Under the pieces are notes generated by a model. It made no database searches, was not told where the DNA came from, and was given only the letters and a program-made list of their open reading frames with translations. From positions 10,850,001-10,914,000 of the forward strand of contig NC_091049.1 of the NCBI RefSeq assembly GCF_963966145.1: 64,000 nucleotides of DNA, given 5' to 3'. Of the stretch, positions 53,301 to 63,099 are shown piece after piece. Origin of the DNA: Tenebrio molitor. Its lineage: Eukaryota > Arthropoda > Insecta > Coleoptera > Tenebrionidae. Each line of letters begins with the position of its first letter. The stretch's first letter is position 1. Both the position numbers and the translations under genes were made by a program.

Positions 53301-55579
53301 GATGTAGAATCCTTGAGTACCGCGTGATGGGGCAAATATGTACAGTTCGGTTTATTTAATTCGCAACCCGGAACTTCCTCCATGTGACCCAAAGAGATGT
53401 AATCCCGCATGAATTGCACATAATCTGATTTTAGTGTAGGCCTTTTGTTTAGGTTTCGTTCCAGATTGTTAAAAAACTTTACAGCACTATCGCGGTTTGA
53501 CTTGAGAATTGGAGGATCATTTTTTAATGGCAGTTTAACAAGAAACTTTCCGTTTGTTTGTCTGCACGTATTTTGAATAAAATGTTGCTCGCACATAATC
53601 TCTTCATTTGAAAAGCATTTTTGTTCGGAAGGGTTGCTGCATTGTTCTAGTTCGAAGAATTTCTGCACCCGGTTCTCTAAAATGTCGGTTACCGACGTTA
53701 GAGAAAGCGAGCAGGTGCTTGAGCTATTGTTATTGTTCATATTTAGTGACCCACCCGCAATGAAACCTAAATGGGTATTTTGCAGCATTAGTTTGTTATG
53801 GTTCTTCAGTGTTATTTCCTTGCGGTCTTGACATAAAAGGTTCCAAAACAAATCAGCCCCGATAAGTAAGTCTACTGGTGCAGTTTCTAAGAATTTCGGA
53901 TCGGCTAGCTGTAATTCCTTTGGAATATTTATTGCAGACATGTTTATGGTCACCAGGGGAAGATTTTCGGTTATTTTTTCCAGAACAAAACAACTTAAGT
54001 TCGCCGAAAATTTATTGTACTGAGACTTGATGTTTACCTGGACGGCCTGTTTGATGTTCGTCGAAATTTGACCAATTCCGCCAACGGTTATATTTACGGC
54101 TTTCTGCTGTAGACGTAATTTTTTGGAAAATGATGACGTAATATAACTGTTCATGGACCCTGCATCCAGGAGAGCTCTACATTTATGTGACTTATTATTA
54201 CGATCTTCTATGAGAACGATCGCGGTTGATAACAAAATAATTGATGATTGGGACCTCATAGAATGAGCGTTTAAACTTTCTACCTGTGCTGGTGTTTCAT
54301 TGGTTTGCGTGATTTGTCTTTCTTTGTGAAGCAGCGTATTGTGGCTTTGATTGCATTTACGGCATTTGAATTTGGACTGACAGTTGTTAACAAAATGATT
54401 GGTTCTTAGACAATTAAGACATAACTTCAGGTTTCGAGCTTGAGCGTTTCTTTCCTCTACATTTAATTTTGTAAATTCATTGCACTGAAAGATTGTATGA
54501 TCGTCATTTTTACAAAATGTACAATGTAGTTTGTTTGTGGCAACATAAGATGTAGTGCTTCGTTTTTGTGACATATTGTTTTTTGCATTATTGTGATTCG
54601 GATTGACGTTCGATTTGGGGTGCAATAGATTTAAGGATTCCAACAACTGACATTTCTTTTCTAAAAATTCGATCGTTTGACCGTAAGTTGGAACCTCGTC
54701 GGTTAATGTAGCCTGCCATTCTCTTGCAAGATTGTCGTCTAATTTGTCCACAATTATTACGACTAGAAGAGCGTGCCAAGTATCAATCGGTACTTCTAGC
54801 TGTCTTAACGCGGCAACATTTGAATTCAACGTATCTAAAAAACACCTAAGTGACGAATGCGAGGCTTTAATTACTTGGGGTGCCTTTGTGATGGCTATTA
54901 TGTGATCGTGAACGATCAGCCGTTTGTTGCAGAACCGTTTCTTTAAGATATCCCACGCTACATTATAATTTTCTGATGACACCGTTAATGACTCGACTGC
55001 TCGCAAAGCTTCACCAGATAAACATGATCGCAAATATTGGAAACGTTGACAGTTGTTTAGCATGTTGTTTTCGTCTTCAATAATGGATTTAAATGAATTT
55101 TGAAATGACAACCATTCCTTATAGCAACCAGTGAAAGATTTTAAATTTAGAGTTGGCAGATTCAATTTGATTGATTGATCACGATTAGAACAATGTGAAT
55201 TAGCGCTGGAACAACTACCGTTACCGTTCGTTGTGGCCGCAGTGTGCGGTGGAGGCGTCATTTGTTCAATTTTTGTTTGAATTGATGATAATACATCGAA
55301 ATATTTTGACTCAATTTCGACGCGGTCCTGAGTCTGCGTTTCAACAGCTGTCGTTGAAGAATCAAATAATTCAATTTCAGTTTGTACCTCTTCATAATCT
55401 TTGAATGTCTGTTCGATGAATGTTTTTCTAAATTTTAGTGGATTTACATCGTTATCATTTGATTGAAAGTTAGCAACAAAGTTTTGAATTCGCGTAATTT
55501 TTGTTTTTAATGAGGTTCTTTTCTTTTTTAAAGCCTCTAATTTGGCAATTGATTCAACTAATAAGGATGTCTCGGGCAT
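50351..55579 (-). CDS. BEL2 Gag-Pol polyprotein, intact
   Basis: The 1742 residues run in the usual BEL/Pao order. A DUF1759 gag leader and core occupy about 1-310. Three cysteine knuckles follow at about 353-417 (CTFCKNDDHTIFQC, CLNCLRTNHFVNNC, CRKCNQSHNTLLH). A DUF1758 protease is at about 455-610 with LLDAGSMNS, so the active-site triplet is DAG rather than DSG. Reverse transcriptase is at about 690-930 with YVDD at 886-889. RNase H has Asp1060 (GFGDAS), Glu1104 (PRLELC), Asp1134 (WTDST) and Asp1180 (NPADVLSRG). The integrase has a zinc-binding region (LHAGVQGT…CLQC) and DDE motifs GVDYAGPI, YSDNATNF and HMGGIWE. A C-terminal DUF5641 domain ends near CVLPANE. No stop or frameshift is present. 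The start at 55579 directly precedes the family's N-terminal helix. Confidence 0.96.
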   Translation of the reverse strand: MPETSLLVESIAKLEALKKKRTSLKTKITRIQNFVANFQSNDNDVNPLKFRKTFIEQTFKDYEEVQTEIELFDSSTTAVETQTQDRVEIESKYFDVLSSIQTKIEQMTPPPHTAATTNGNGSCSSANSHCSNRDQSIKLNLPTLNLKSFTGCYKEWLSFQNSFKSIIEDENNMLNNCQRFQYLRSCLSGEALRAVESLTVSSENYNVAWDILKKRFCNKRLIVHDHIIAITKAPQVIKASHSSLRCFLDTLNSNVAALRQLEVPIDTWHALLVVIIVDKLDDNLAREWQATLTDEVPTYGQTIEFLEKKCQLLESLNLLHPKSNVNPNHNNAKNNMSQKRSTTSYVATNKLHCTFCKNDDHTIFQCNEFTKLNVEERNAQARNLKLCLNCLRTNHFVNNCQSKFKCRKCNQSHNTLLHKERQITQTNETPAQVESLNAHSMRSQSSIILLSTAIVLIEDRNNKSHKCRALLDAGSMNSYITSSFSKKLRLQQKAVNITVGGIGQISTNIKQAVQVNIKSQYNKFSANLSCFVLEKITENLPLVTINMSAINIPKELQLADPKFLETAPVDLLIGADLFWNLLCQDRKEITLKNHNKLMLQNTHLGFIAGGSLNMNNNNSSSTCSLSLTSVTDILENRVQKFFELEQCSNPSEQKCFSNEEIMCEQHFIQNTCRQTNGKFLVKLPLKNDPPILKSNRDSAVKFFNNLERNLNKRPTLKSDYVQFMRDYISLGHMEEVPGCELNKPNCTYLPHHAVLKDSTSTKLRVVFNASFRSADALSLNDNLMAGPTIQPELFAILLRFRTFKYVVNGDIAKMYRMIEIHPDHSDYQRIVWRENTEDPLKTYRLTTLTYGTKPASFLATRCLKELALQNVNQYPEAAKAIQQDFYVDDLLTGGDSLENLIILRDQIIQVLAHGGFLLRKWAANHPALIPDSHEPNLNVSFDKDAYTKTLGLFWNPNHDSLRYQVKQCDIPKRLTKREILSKTAQVFDPLGLVAPVVVKAKIILQQCWSLKIGWDDLLPETIYCAWVKILQELAHLNEIEIPRNIIKSSPVQVQLHGFGDASQIAYGAAVYLRTTDHSGNHQVHLICAKSRVAPLRAVTLPRLELCAALTLSRLFNTVLRTINVKIDQQFLWTDSTVVLAWINATSSNLQTFVGNRVSEIQTLTDAKDWYHVKSESNPADVLSRGALPGQLKTNKLWWNGPDWLSENNDTWPVSNVNLSDIEIPERRTVTLTNIHSRERQLPLLTKFSNYKKTERVMSWVLRFINNCRKPNQRQISSSLTCEELKDSMKAIMRLIQEVAFNDELACFKQNKPINKKSRLLCLNIFLDKNDNLIRAGGRLQNSSLTYDVKHPIVLPNDHHLIKALVKHVHIEQLHAGVQGTLAALRQNFWIISPRSVVRKILHQCLQCFKVKPSVMYPIMGNLPKSRVEPTRPFSISGVDYAGPIYIKECRGRSKRTVKAYICVFVCFSTKAVHLELVGDLTTQTFLNALKRFISRRGHVYHLYSDNATNFVGANRELLELRTFLKSASFSQITENLANKGISWHFIPPRSPHMGGIWEINVKSIKGHLKRTIGEVVLSYEELYTLLTRIEAVLNSRPLCPLSNDPNDLNPITPGHFLIGEPLTSISERDLTTTRINRLTQWQRVEQMRQHFWHRWQREYLVQNINRSKQLRGSGSRPSTPALEVGSMVILVEDNTPPLQWKLGRIVELHPGSDGVVRVVSVKTVNGIFKRATRKVCVLPANE

Positions 55580-55887
55580 AATGATTGATTTGATTTACGT
55601 GGTCGAGATGAAAATTTGCGAAATTAAGAACAATAGAAAAAGTCGTACGTAGTAATGTAGTTTGGAAGGGAAATTGAAAGGATTGAGAGCCACTAACCTT
55701 TGTTGATGTCTTGAGTGATGATCGCTTCGCTGCTACCCAATTCGGTGACTATTCGTGCTGCCCTTTTGCCCTTGCTGAAGGTGACGAAATCGTTGCTGCC
55801 CTCTGGGTGTCGAAACTGCTTCTTGAATTGTTGTTGTATTACACTTGTTATTACACTAGACGACCGTCGTGTGATATGGATTTAATC

Positions 55888-55905
55888 ATCCGGCTCGAAG
55901 GACCA
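55888..55905 (-). promoter_or_regulatory. BEL2 primer-binding site, tRNA-Tyr
   Basis: TGGTCCTTCGAGCCGGAT on the minus strand, six bases after the 5' LTR, is the same 18-mer as in BEL1. Confidence 0.8.
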
Positions 55906-55911
55906 AAATTA

Positions 55912-56180
55912 TGAACGATTAATCACTGTTGGGTGGTGATATTAGCCGTTCAAATGATATAGTCGTCTTTGTATAACTACTTAAAAACTTTATTGTATGA
56001 CAAAATGTTGATGTACAAGTGTTAAGTACCAAGGATAGTGGTAGACTCTGGTTTTTACCGCTATATCTCGACTTAAATAAGGGTGGGTGATTTCACCCCT
56101 CTCACAAAGAAAGTAGGCAGGACTACCTGCTACAGTACCTGTTTCTAACAATAACGTTCAAAATTACATTATTTTGTACA
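55912..56180 (-). repeat. 5' LTR of BEL2
   Basis: Identical to 49888-50156, with the AGTAG duplication directly after 56180. Confidence 0.95.
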
Positions 56181-57084
56181 AGTAGCAAAAACAGCATTAG
56201 AGATCCTTGTAATGACATTATCTATAGAAGGAGGATTGTGTTTAGTTAAATTGAATACATATTTTCAAACACATTCGCTCAAAATATAATTGTTAATGTA
56301 GGTTATAATTAATTGGTGTACATACTTACCGATGAAAACTTGTACCGGGTTCGGAATATTGTTCTTTTTTGCAAATTTTAAAATAACACGTGGGAGTCAT
56401 CTTCAAAAAGTATTAGGCCGGTTTGCACCATTGAGGATTAAAAGTTAATTCAAGATTAAAACCTTAAACCCCAGTTTAAAGTTTTGCACGACATTTAAAT
56501 TTAAGGTTAATCTCTAGTTTAGGTAATCTGTGGAATTGGTACGGCTTAAGTTTCTGAACTGAAGATTACGTTTGAGACGCATGTGCAGTAAGCGTGTAGC
56601 GTGTACGCACTAGGGGCACATAGCCATCGATCACATGGCGGATTAGAGTTGAAAAGTTCGATTCTTTTCAGTGAATCAATTCATTTGATTAATTTTTTTT
56701 AATGATTCGTTCACCAAAATTCGTTCGCAGCTGATTCATGGATTTTATTAGCCTACTCGACCCGAGCCCGAGAGTCTAGATTCGAACTCGAGACGCCACC
56801 GCAGCTCGGCACTACTCGCCAATGAATCGTGAATTATAATTCGAATATTCGATTTGTGAAATCATGGTTAATAGAACACTACTTTTATTTAAAGTTATCT
56901 ATCAATAATTGCATTGAATACATTTGTAGTTTAAAACGTTAACTAGAAATGTAAGTAAAAAATGTGTTTTTATTTGCAATGGTGAAAATAATTTTCTTTT
57001 TAATCCTTATGTCCCGGGCCCGTTTTTAATAGCTAGCCCTGTTCCGTAAACCGTAGGTACTCCGTACCGACCAAACAACAAACC

Positions 57085-57600
57085 AAACACGTACCGATAA
57101 TGAAAGCCGCCAAGGCCCAAAGTTTGGAACAATTTTATTTGTGTCAATAAAGTATCAAAGAAAAAGCCCCACAAAAAAAATATATATTTTAGCAGACGGT
57201 GGACGCAAATTTCCAGATGTTCGTTATCGTACACGTACCGACAATAAAAACCGCCAAGGAGCAAACTGTTGGAAGATCACTTTTCCGTTTTCACACGGAA
57301 AGATCAAAGCACATTGTAAAATGAACCGTAACAATTTTATTTGTGTCAATAAAATATTAACGAAAAAGCTCACCCAAAAAAAAAATATATTTTGGCAGAG
57401 GGTGGACGCAAATTTGCAGATGTTCATCATTATTCGTACACGTACCGACAATAAAAGCCGCCAAGGCCCAAAATGTTGGAACATCACGTTTCACGGAAAG
57501 ATCAAAGCACATTGTACAATTATTGGTATCAATTAAGTATTAGGGAAAAAGCCCAACTCCAAAAAAAATATATATTGGTGGAGGGTGGACGCAAAATTTG
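57085..57600 (+). repeat. About three tandem copies of a ~200-bp unit
   Basis: Each unit contains CGTACCGACAATAAAA, CCGCCAAGG, GATCAAAGCACATTGTA, TTTGTGTCAATAAA and GGTGGACGCAAATTT in the same order. The array ends where the Harbinger partner-protein fragment starts. The frames across it are not conserved between copies, so I treat it as non-coding. Confidence 0.75.
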
Positions 57601-57813
57601 CAAATGTTGAAATGTTCATCATTATTCGATTCTTCCAAAATCTTTGAAGTTTATGAAGAACTAGTCCGTGAAAAGTTAAATTTAGTACGAAGACAACAAG
57701 AATACACTGAAGCCGAACATAAGGAAAGACTGCTTGAAATGCAATTAAAGCAAAAAATTCTTCAAATTGAACTCGAAATTAAAACAGAAGAATTTGCACA
57801 GTTGAGACAATAG
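57598..57813 (+). pseudogene. Harbinger partner (Myb/SANT-like) protein, C-terminal piece
   Basis: 71 codons encode a charged coiled coil (YEELVREKLNLVRRQQEY … LEMQLKQKILQIELEIKTEEF). This is the usual C-terminal dimer segment of the Myb/SANT-like second protein of Harbinger elements. The DNA-binding SANT region expected upstream is missing, replaced by the tandem array. The stop lies 36 bases from the transposase stop, in convergent orientation, as in other Harbingers. Confidence 0.6.
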
Positions 57814-57849
57814 TTTATATTTATTTAGGCAATAAAAATTAATTCATAC

Positions 57850-59144
57850 TTATAAATGTCTAAAATAATTATTAATAAAATTTCTTCTAATTTGAGCACC
57901 TATTCCTCTTTCAATCCTGTCATGCTGAAAGTGCGGAATTTGACCATTGTCAATTAATACTTGGAGTTCATGTCCATTGACCTCTTGAGGTAAAGGAGGT
58001 TCCTCTTCTCCCATTTGTCTAGCTATATTATGGAGAACAGCACATGCTATAATGAGATTTAATAACGTCTCTTGTTTTAGTCTGCAACCATATGCTAAAA
58101 TTGGAAAACACCTTTTCCATACTCCAAATGTTCTCTCTATTACATTTCGAGTCCGTATATGAGCTTCATTATATAGATGTTCTTGTGGACTAACTGGATT
58201 TAACAATGGTGTTAACAAATATGGAGAAACGGGATATCCACTATCCCCTATAAAAATTCAGGGATTACTGTACATACACCTATAGATGTTGCCACATTTA
58301 CCTAATAATATGCTGTTTGGATAATCACCATTTTCAAATTTTCTTTTCCGTCTACAATTATTGAAAATTGTAGAATCATGACATGATCTTGGCCATCTAT
58401 CAACGACGTCGATAAATTCTAAGTTGGCGTTGCATATGGCTTGAACATTTATGGAAAAATACTATTTCTTATTACGATATATTTCTGCATTTTCTTGACC
58501 TGAAATTTATAAATGTCATTATACTTGAATTATTATTTCTCTCACCCCAGGATTGTACTTTTATATGTGTACAGTCCAATGCACCAATCGCACATGGAAA
58601 ACGGGCAATTTCAAAAAAATTTTGTGTCGCCTTTATTGTCATTTCATCATTTGGAAATTTTACGTAACGACGATACAAACTTGCAATAGCCCTCGAAACT
58701 CTGGAAACAATACGTGAGGTGGTTGACACATGCATTCCAGCAAAGTCTGCAACACTAAGAAGATGACGACCTGTTGAATACAACCTCAAGGCAGTAAGTA
58801 ACTGATCTATTGGGGACACTGAAAAATTTCTAAAAAAAAGCAAAAGTTAATTGTACATCATTTACATTATAAATTCAAAAAATAATAAATATAATATAAA
58901 TTTGTTTATTATATTAACATGTAATTTACCTGTCATCAGGAAATTCTAATTGGTCTTCTATTAACGGTAATAAATGGAGTACTGTGTTCTTCGTTAAACG
59001 AAACCTTTTAAAGAAGCTTGATTGATCCATTGAATAAAAATATTCCTGACGATCATACACTCGTCGAGGAATGCCGAAATAAATCAGTTCTAAAATTTCC
59101 ACATCATCATCGAACGCATCAAAATCTTTAAATAAATCGTTCAT
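57850..59144 (-). pseudogene. HARBI1-like Harbinger nuclease, four exons, one nonsense codon
   Basis: Predicted exons are 59144-58930, 58829-58546, 58499-58302 and 58247-57850, all with GT-AG introns in phase. Exon 1 is the acidic N-terminus (MNDLFKDFDAFDDD…YDRQEYF). Exon 2 has the helix-turn-helix-like SVADFAGMHVSTTSRIV and the first catalytic Asp in GALDCTHIKV. Exon 3 joins QENAEIYRNKK to YFSINVQAICNANLEF through a TAG at 58462-58464. Exon 4 starts with GDSGYPVSPY (second Asp) and has ERTFGVWKRCFP (Glu) and a conserved AVLHNIA helix. One premature stop inactivates an otherwise complete gene, unless the stop is a sequencing error. Confidence 0.82.
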
Positions 59145-59527
59145 ACATTAATTGATTCTATTCTAGATGTAACTGCAAAGTGTTCCTTGAACTTTTAAAT
59201 TATACTTTGTTTACTTTTGTCTGTCAATAGTAAACATAACCTTACAATTGTTAGGAATGAACTTAGCTGCAAACGGTTAAAAATAAAACCCCCCAAAAGT
59301 AAAGATTTGGCCGTTTGCACCGTCAATACTAAGTAATGCTTAAGTATAGGACCAGACTTAAGTTGCCGATTTCATTTGCACCGCTACCAAATGGTTTCTT
59401 AAGCTGTGCCTAAGTTAAGCCCCCGAATATTCCTGTCCTAACTTTTAGGCAATGCTTGGCACATGCGTATAAGATATTTTGTTCGGACTTGTGATGTTGA
59501 TGGCGCTGGCGCGAAATTATCCATTTC

Positions 59528-59797
59528 TTGTCGGTTGTCGAAGCTTCGCATCGGCGAATCTTTTACATTAAATTATTAGATCAGCAAATTTGTTGCTATT
59601 TTATCATGAGTTGCCAGGTAAGGTTATGGGACAAACGGCTGTCTATAGCCGAATTAACTGAGCAGCAGCTGAAGAGGAATGTGGAGTTTGACGAAGAAAA
59701 ACGAAAAATGGAGATGCAAATTGTACAAGTAGAATTAGAGTTAAAAAAAGAACAATCAAAAAAATTAAAGAACTGGAATAACAATTCTGTATTGTAA
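59528..59797 (+). pseudogene. H2 partner protein, C-terminal piece
   Basis: From about 59606 (MSCQVRLWDKRLSIAELTEQQ) the codons form a charged coiled coil (KRNVEFDEEKRKMEMQIVQVELELKKEQ), equivalent to the H1 piece at 57598-57813. The DNA-binding part is absent. Confidence 0.5.
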
Positions 59798-59819
59798 TAA
59801 ATTTTGTATTATAAATTTG

Positions 59820-60590
59820 CAAAATGATTATAAATCCATTTCTAATGTCTCTATTGGCATGGTCCTCTGCATTTGGATTTATAGGTGGTACTTGTCCCAT
59901 TTGGATCATTTCTTCCAAAACATTGTGTTCTATGCCCTCAGCAGGTGGTGCTTCTTGTTCATTGTTTAACTTGGCAAAGTTGTGTAGCACTCCTGCAGCA
60001 ATAATTACTGTCAAAGCAGTGTCCATTTTTAACCGTAGGCCATATGCAAGTACAGGAAATTCAATATGGGTGTTAAAAAGTATGGCCGTAGGGGTGATCC
60101 ACTATCACCTGAGTAAATACATTATTGTAATCTTATTGATGTAATTTGTGGATTTTGCACATTACTTAACAATACACAATTGGAAAAATGTCCAGCATCA
60201 AACCTTGCTTACACACAACTACTGTTAAAAATTGTGGCATCATGTGCTGAAAATAAGTACTTACATATTTATATCATTGCTACTTTATTTGTCTGTATTT
60301 CTTACAAATCTGTAGGATGTTCGATGTTCTATCTCAACTTCAATTAACTCTAACAAATTCAATGTTGTTTGCTTGGTTAGGCTAAAAAGGAATGCAATTT
60401 ATTTTAAAATTTTGATTATTTTATTACATTAGCTAGGTTTGTGAGTGACTATAGGTACTTACCGGAATCTCTTATAAAAAACTTTTTCATCAAGAGTATC
60501 GAAATGCTCAGAATTATTTTGAGGATATCAAAATCGTCCTCGAATATATCGTCGTTGTTGTTTTCAAGCTAATTAGCCATCATGTAAAAA
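59820..60590 (-). pseudogene. H2 HARBI1-like nuclease remnant
   Basis: From the 5' side the minus strand shows an acidic start (NNDDIFEDDFDIL, near 60500-60590), then HDATIFNSSC and ARFDAGHFSNCVLL separated by a stop. Then, after an apparent splice acceptor, come GDSGSPLRPYFLTPILN fused directly to PVLAYGLRLK and AAGVLHNFAKLNNEQ. The fusion removes the segment with the catalytic Glu, and the region with the first Asp is also missing. Confidence 0.65.
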
Positions 60591-61319
60591 AAGTCAAAAA
60601 CACTATCGTTAACCGTTCTCTGTAATGATAACAATAACAGAGAAGTGGTTAGAAACACCTGTCAAAAATCTAGTTTGTAACTAAGTTTATACCAACCGCC
60701 GCCAATATTACTAGAATTTTGCTGTGTTGCCAAATTGAATAGACCTTACCGTTGCTTACATTTAAGGAGTGCTTAACTATCTACGGTGCAAACGATGAGA
60801 GACTTAGGTAAGACCATTGTCTAAGTAGAACTAGTCGGTCAACCGGTGAATTTTGTTAATAGTTAATGGACGTAGCTACCAGAGGGCGATGGACTGGAAA
60901 AGTCGCTTCTCCAGTGCTGATAAGTGGTTTGAAACATTGCTAACATTTGAACCGAGGCGCTCGGTCTAAACTTATTGCGCTAAATAAACCAGATGACGGG
61001 ATTTTCCCAATTGTGTGAGAGACCACCAACGTACCGGCACAGGGGGTAATTGAAATGTTGGAAGCGGCGTCATAAAAACAAATTGGACCAACCCTTCCGC
61101 TCCAACATGGATCGATACAATGGATCGATATAATTTCAGGAAAAACAACAACATAAACAGTTTGCACTCATTCTAGAAATTCGCTTAGGTACCTACTTTT
61201 ATGGTTTTAAAGAAGAAATAATTTATTCATGTTTTCAGAAATTTTGAGTAGGTAAACTGTAGTTGTGAACAAGGTTCTTGAGACAGTGGGATTTGATACA
61301 GAATCTACACTATTTTTTA

Positions 61320-61896
61320 AATTTTTAAAAAATTTTTTGTTAATAAATCAGGCCGTAACAGTTTTATTAGTTTTCTGAAATTAACTGTTAATTTACCTAT
61401 ACATTTTTTACACTAAATGAAACTGTATCTGCTAGCGCATCAAACCCTGGTGGCACAATTACAAATTTTGACTTGGTTAGCTAAATAATTAGCTTTTTTA
61501 TTTAAACGCAAACCAAACTCGTGATTTATGGCCCAAATCCTATAATTTGCCAATAAAAGGGCGATTCACTAGTAGCGGCCCGTTTTGACCGTCTTACTTC
61601 CAGCTTTGGCATAAAAATGACAGTTTCCATTGTCACCTAAATTTACGACAGCACAAGTAGCAGATCATAAATAAAAATGATTTTGAAAGTTGAAATGTAA
61701 AACTGCGTTTAATTCAAAATCTAATTGGTGTTTTTTTTTCCGCTGATTTCGTAAATAATTACAGGAAGTGAATCTGGATAGATCAGTATAAAAATCAGAA
61801 TTTGACTTTTTGGTTGAAATTTACATTTTATTTTTTTTTGGCTTTGTTTGTAGGTGAAAAATTATCAAAAAGCGTGTATACGATGCCCCACCCTGT
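61320..61896. repeat. Truncated second copy of the 23-kb MITE
   Basis: About 560 bp align by eye, in the same orientation, with 23160-23785 (GGCCGTAACAGTTTTATTAG, CATCAAACCCTGGTGGCACA, ending ATACGATGCCCCACCCTGTA). The left arm is missing and the right terminal repeat is shortened by deletion near 61875. Small substitutions and a replaced segment near 61555-61600 separate the copies. Confidence 0.8.
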
Positions 61897-61897
61897 A

Positions 61898-62665
61898 TGT
61901 ATAATTATTGTTTAATAGATTTATATTTATTTTCTTTGACTTGACATTTTTAAACCGCTAGCGAAATAAAAATTTTAAACCGTTAGAGCAATTAAAATTG
62001 TATTTGAGTGGTTTTATCCTCTGTATCTAAGTATTTAAACATAAGGCAAAATTGGATAATAGTTATTTATTATACAAGGGGGCTAAATGAATGTTTAACG
62101 AGCGAGGCGTTTAACAGCGCGAGCGGCGAAGCCGCAAGCGCGTTAACATCGCAAGTTAAACATTCATTTAGCCCGCGAGTATAATACAACTGTTTATCCA
62201 ATTTTACACTAATAAACCTCTCCAATTTGAGTATAATTTTTTTAAATCAAGTCCGAAGCTTTTGTCATTAATCACAAATAATTTTCGAGTCGCTGAGTGT
62301 GATTTTTTGTTGCCATGGTTTTAATGACACGAGAAAAAAAATCGGTGTGACAGTGAATTATTTTATCCAATATTATTTCTAATAAAATTAGGCGTATACA
62401 CGTGTAGAAGGTGAAAATCTAGAAATTGGATGATACAATTATGAACAATTGCTTCCTAATACCTGTAATGTATGTATAATTATTGTTTAATACATTTTTA
62501 TTTATTTTCTTTGACATTTACTTGACATTTTTAAACCGCTAGCGAAATAAAAATTTTAAACCGCTAGAGGAATAAAAATTTTATTCGATTATTCATTAAG
62601 CAACTGCTTTTATCCCCTGTATCTAAGTATTTAAACATGACTTTATAAGGCAAAATTGGATAAAC
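61898..62665. repeat. Direct repeat pair flanking a palindrome
   Basis: Segments 61898-62060 and 62468-62665 share TATGTATAATTATTGTTTAA, TTTAAACCGCTAGCGAAATA and CTGTATCTAAGTATTTAAAC. Between them, 62050-62203 is a palindrome (ATGAATGTTTAAC…GTTAAACATTCAT) with a GC-rich centre GAGCGGCGAAGCCGC. Confidence 0.7.
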
Positions 62666-62937
62666 ATATTTAAAATTGACTAAAGTTGCAAAGAAACACT
62701 TGTCATTTGCAACAGCATTTTTTTCATATTTTTGAATCAAATAAAAGCACAAAGGGACCAGAAAATCATAGTTTGGATTGAATATTTTTCATATTTGCAA
62801 CTTGAGTCAACTATAGGTACATATTGTTTGATGCATTTTTATGCAACTAAAATTTCTGTGAAAATATATCACTTTCTTTTTCTTTGTTTTGTTTTATTTT
62901 AATTCAGTAGTACATTTTGTTAAAACAATTACACTAA

Positions 62938-63099
62938 GGGCCAGTTTACAAAAGCGAAATTAAGTTAATCGTAATCAAAGGCAAGATTCACTGAACACGT
63001 GATCAAATTTAACCAATCGAAGTTTCGGATTCATGGGTTAATCGTATATTAAAATTTAATTCGAATTAAATGTTTAATTCTCTTTCTATAAACTGGCCC
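62938..63099. mobile_element. Tiny MITE, about 160 bp
   Basis: Ends GGGCCAGTTTAC and, inverted, GGGCCAGTTTAT bound a non-coding AT-rich core. The terminal type resembles Harbinger MITEs. Duplication not assigned. Confidence 0.65.

Larger units (their letters stand above)
49888..56180 (-). mobile_element. BEL/Pao retrotransposon BEL2, complete
   Basis: Two 269-bp LTRs (49888-50156 and 55912-56180) that I find identical, a 5-bp duplication AGTAG (49883-49887 and 56181-56185), a tRNA-Tyr primer site, a purine tract and one intact 1742-aa frame on the minus strand. The element is 6293 bp. Identity of the LTRs points to very recent insertion and possible activity. There is no env-like third gene. 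Confidence 0.96.
59309..60796. mobile_element. Second Harbinger derivative H2, internally deleted
   Basis: The left end GGCCGTTTGCACCGT (59309) and an inverted CGGTGCAAACG (60784-60794) bound about 1.5 kb that holds remnants of both Harbinger genes in the same convergent layout as H1. The sequence after each end (…TAAGTAATGCTTAAG against …TAGTTAAGCA) is also related. No clear 3-bp duplication was found. Confidence 0.6.

Noticed and set aside
57141..57536. 131-codon frame across the tandem array
   Set aside because: Frame is not kept between repeat units in a consistent way and no domain is recognisable.
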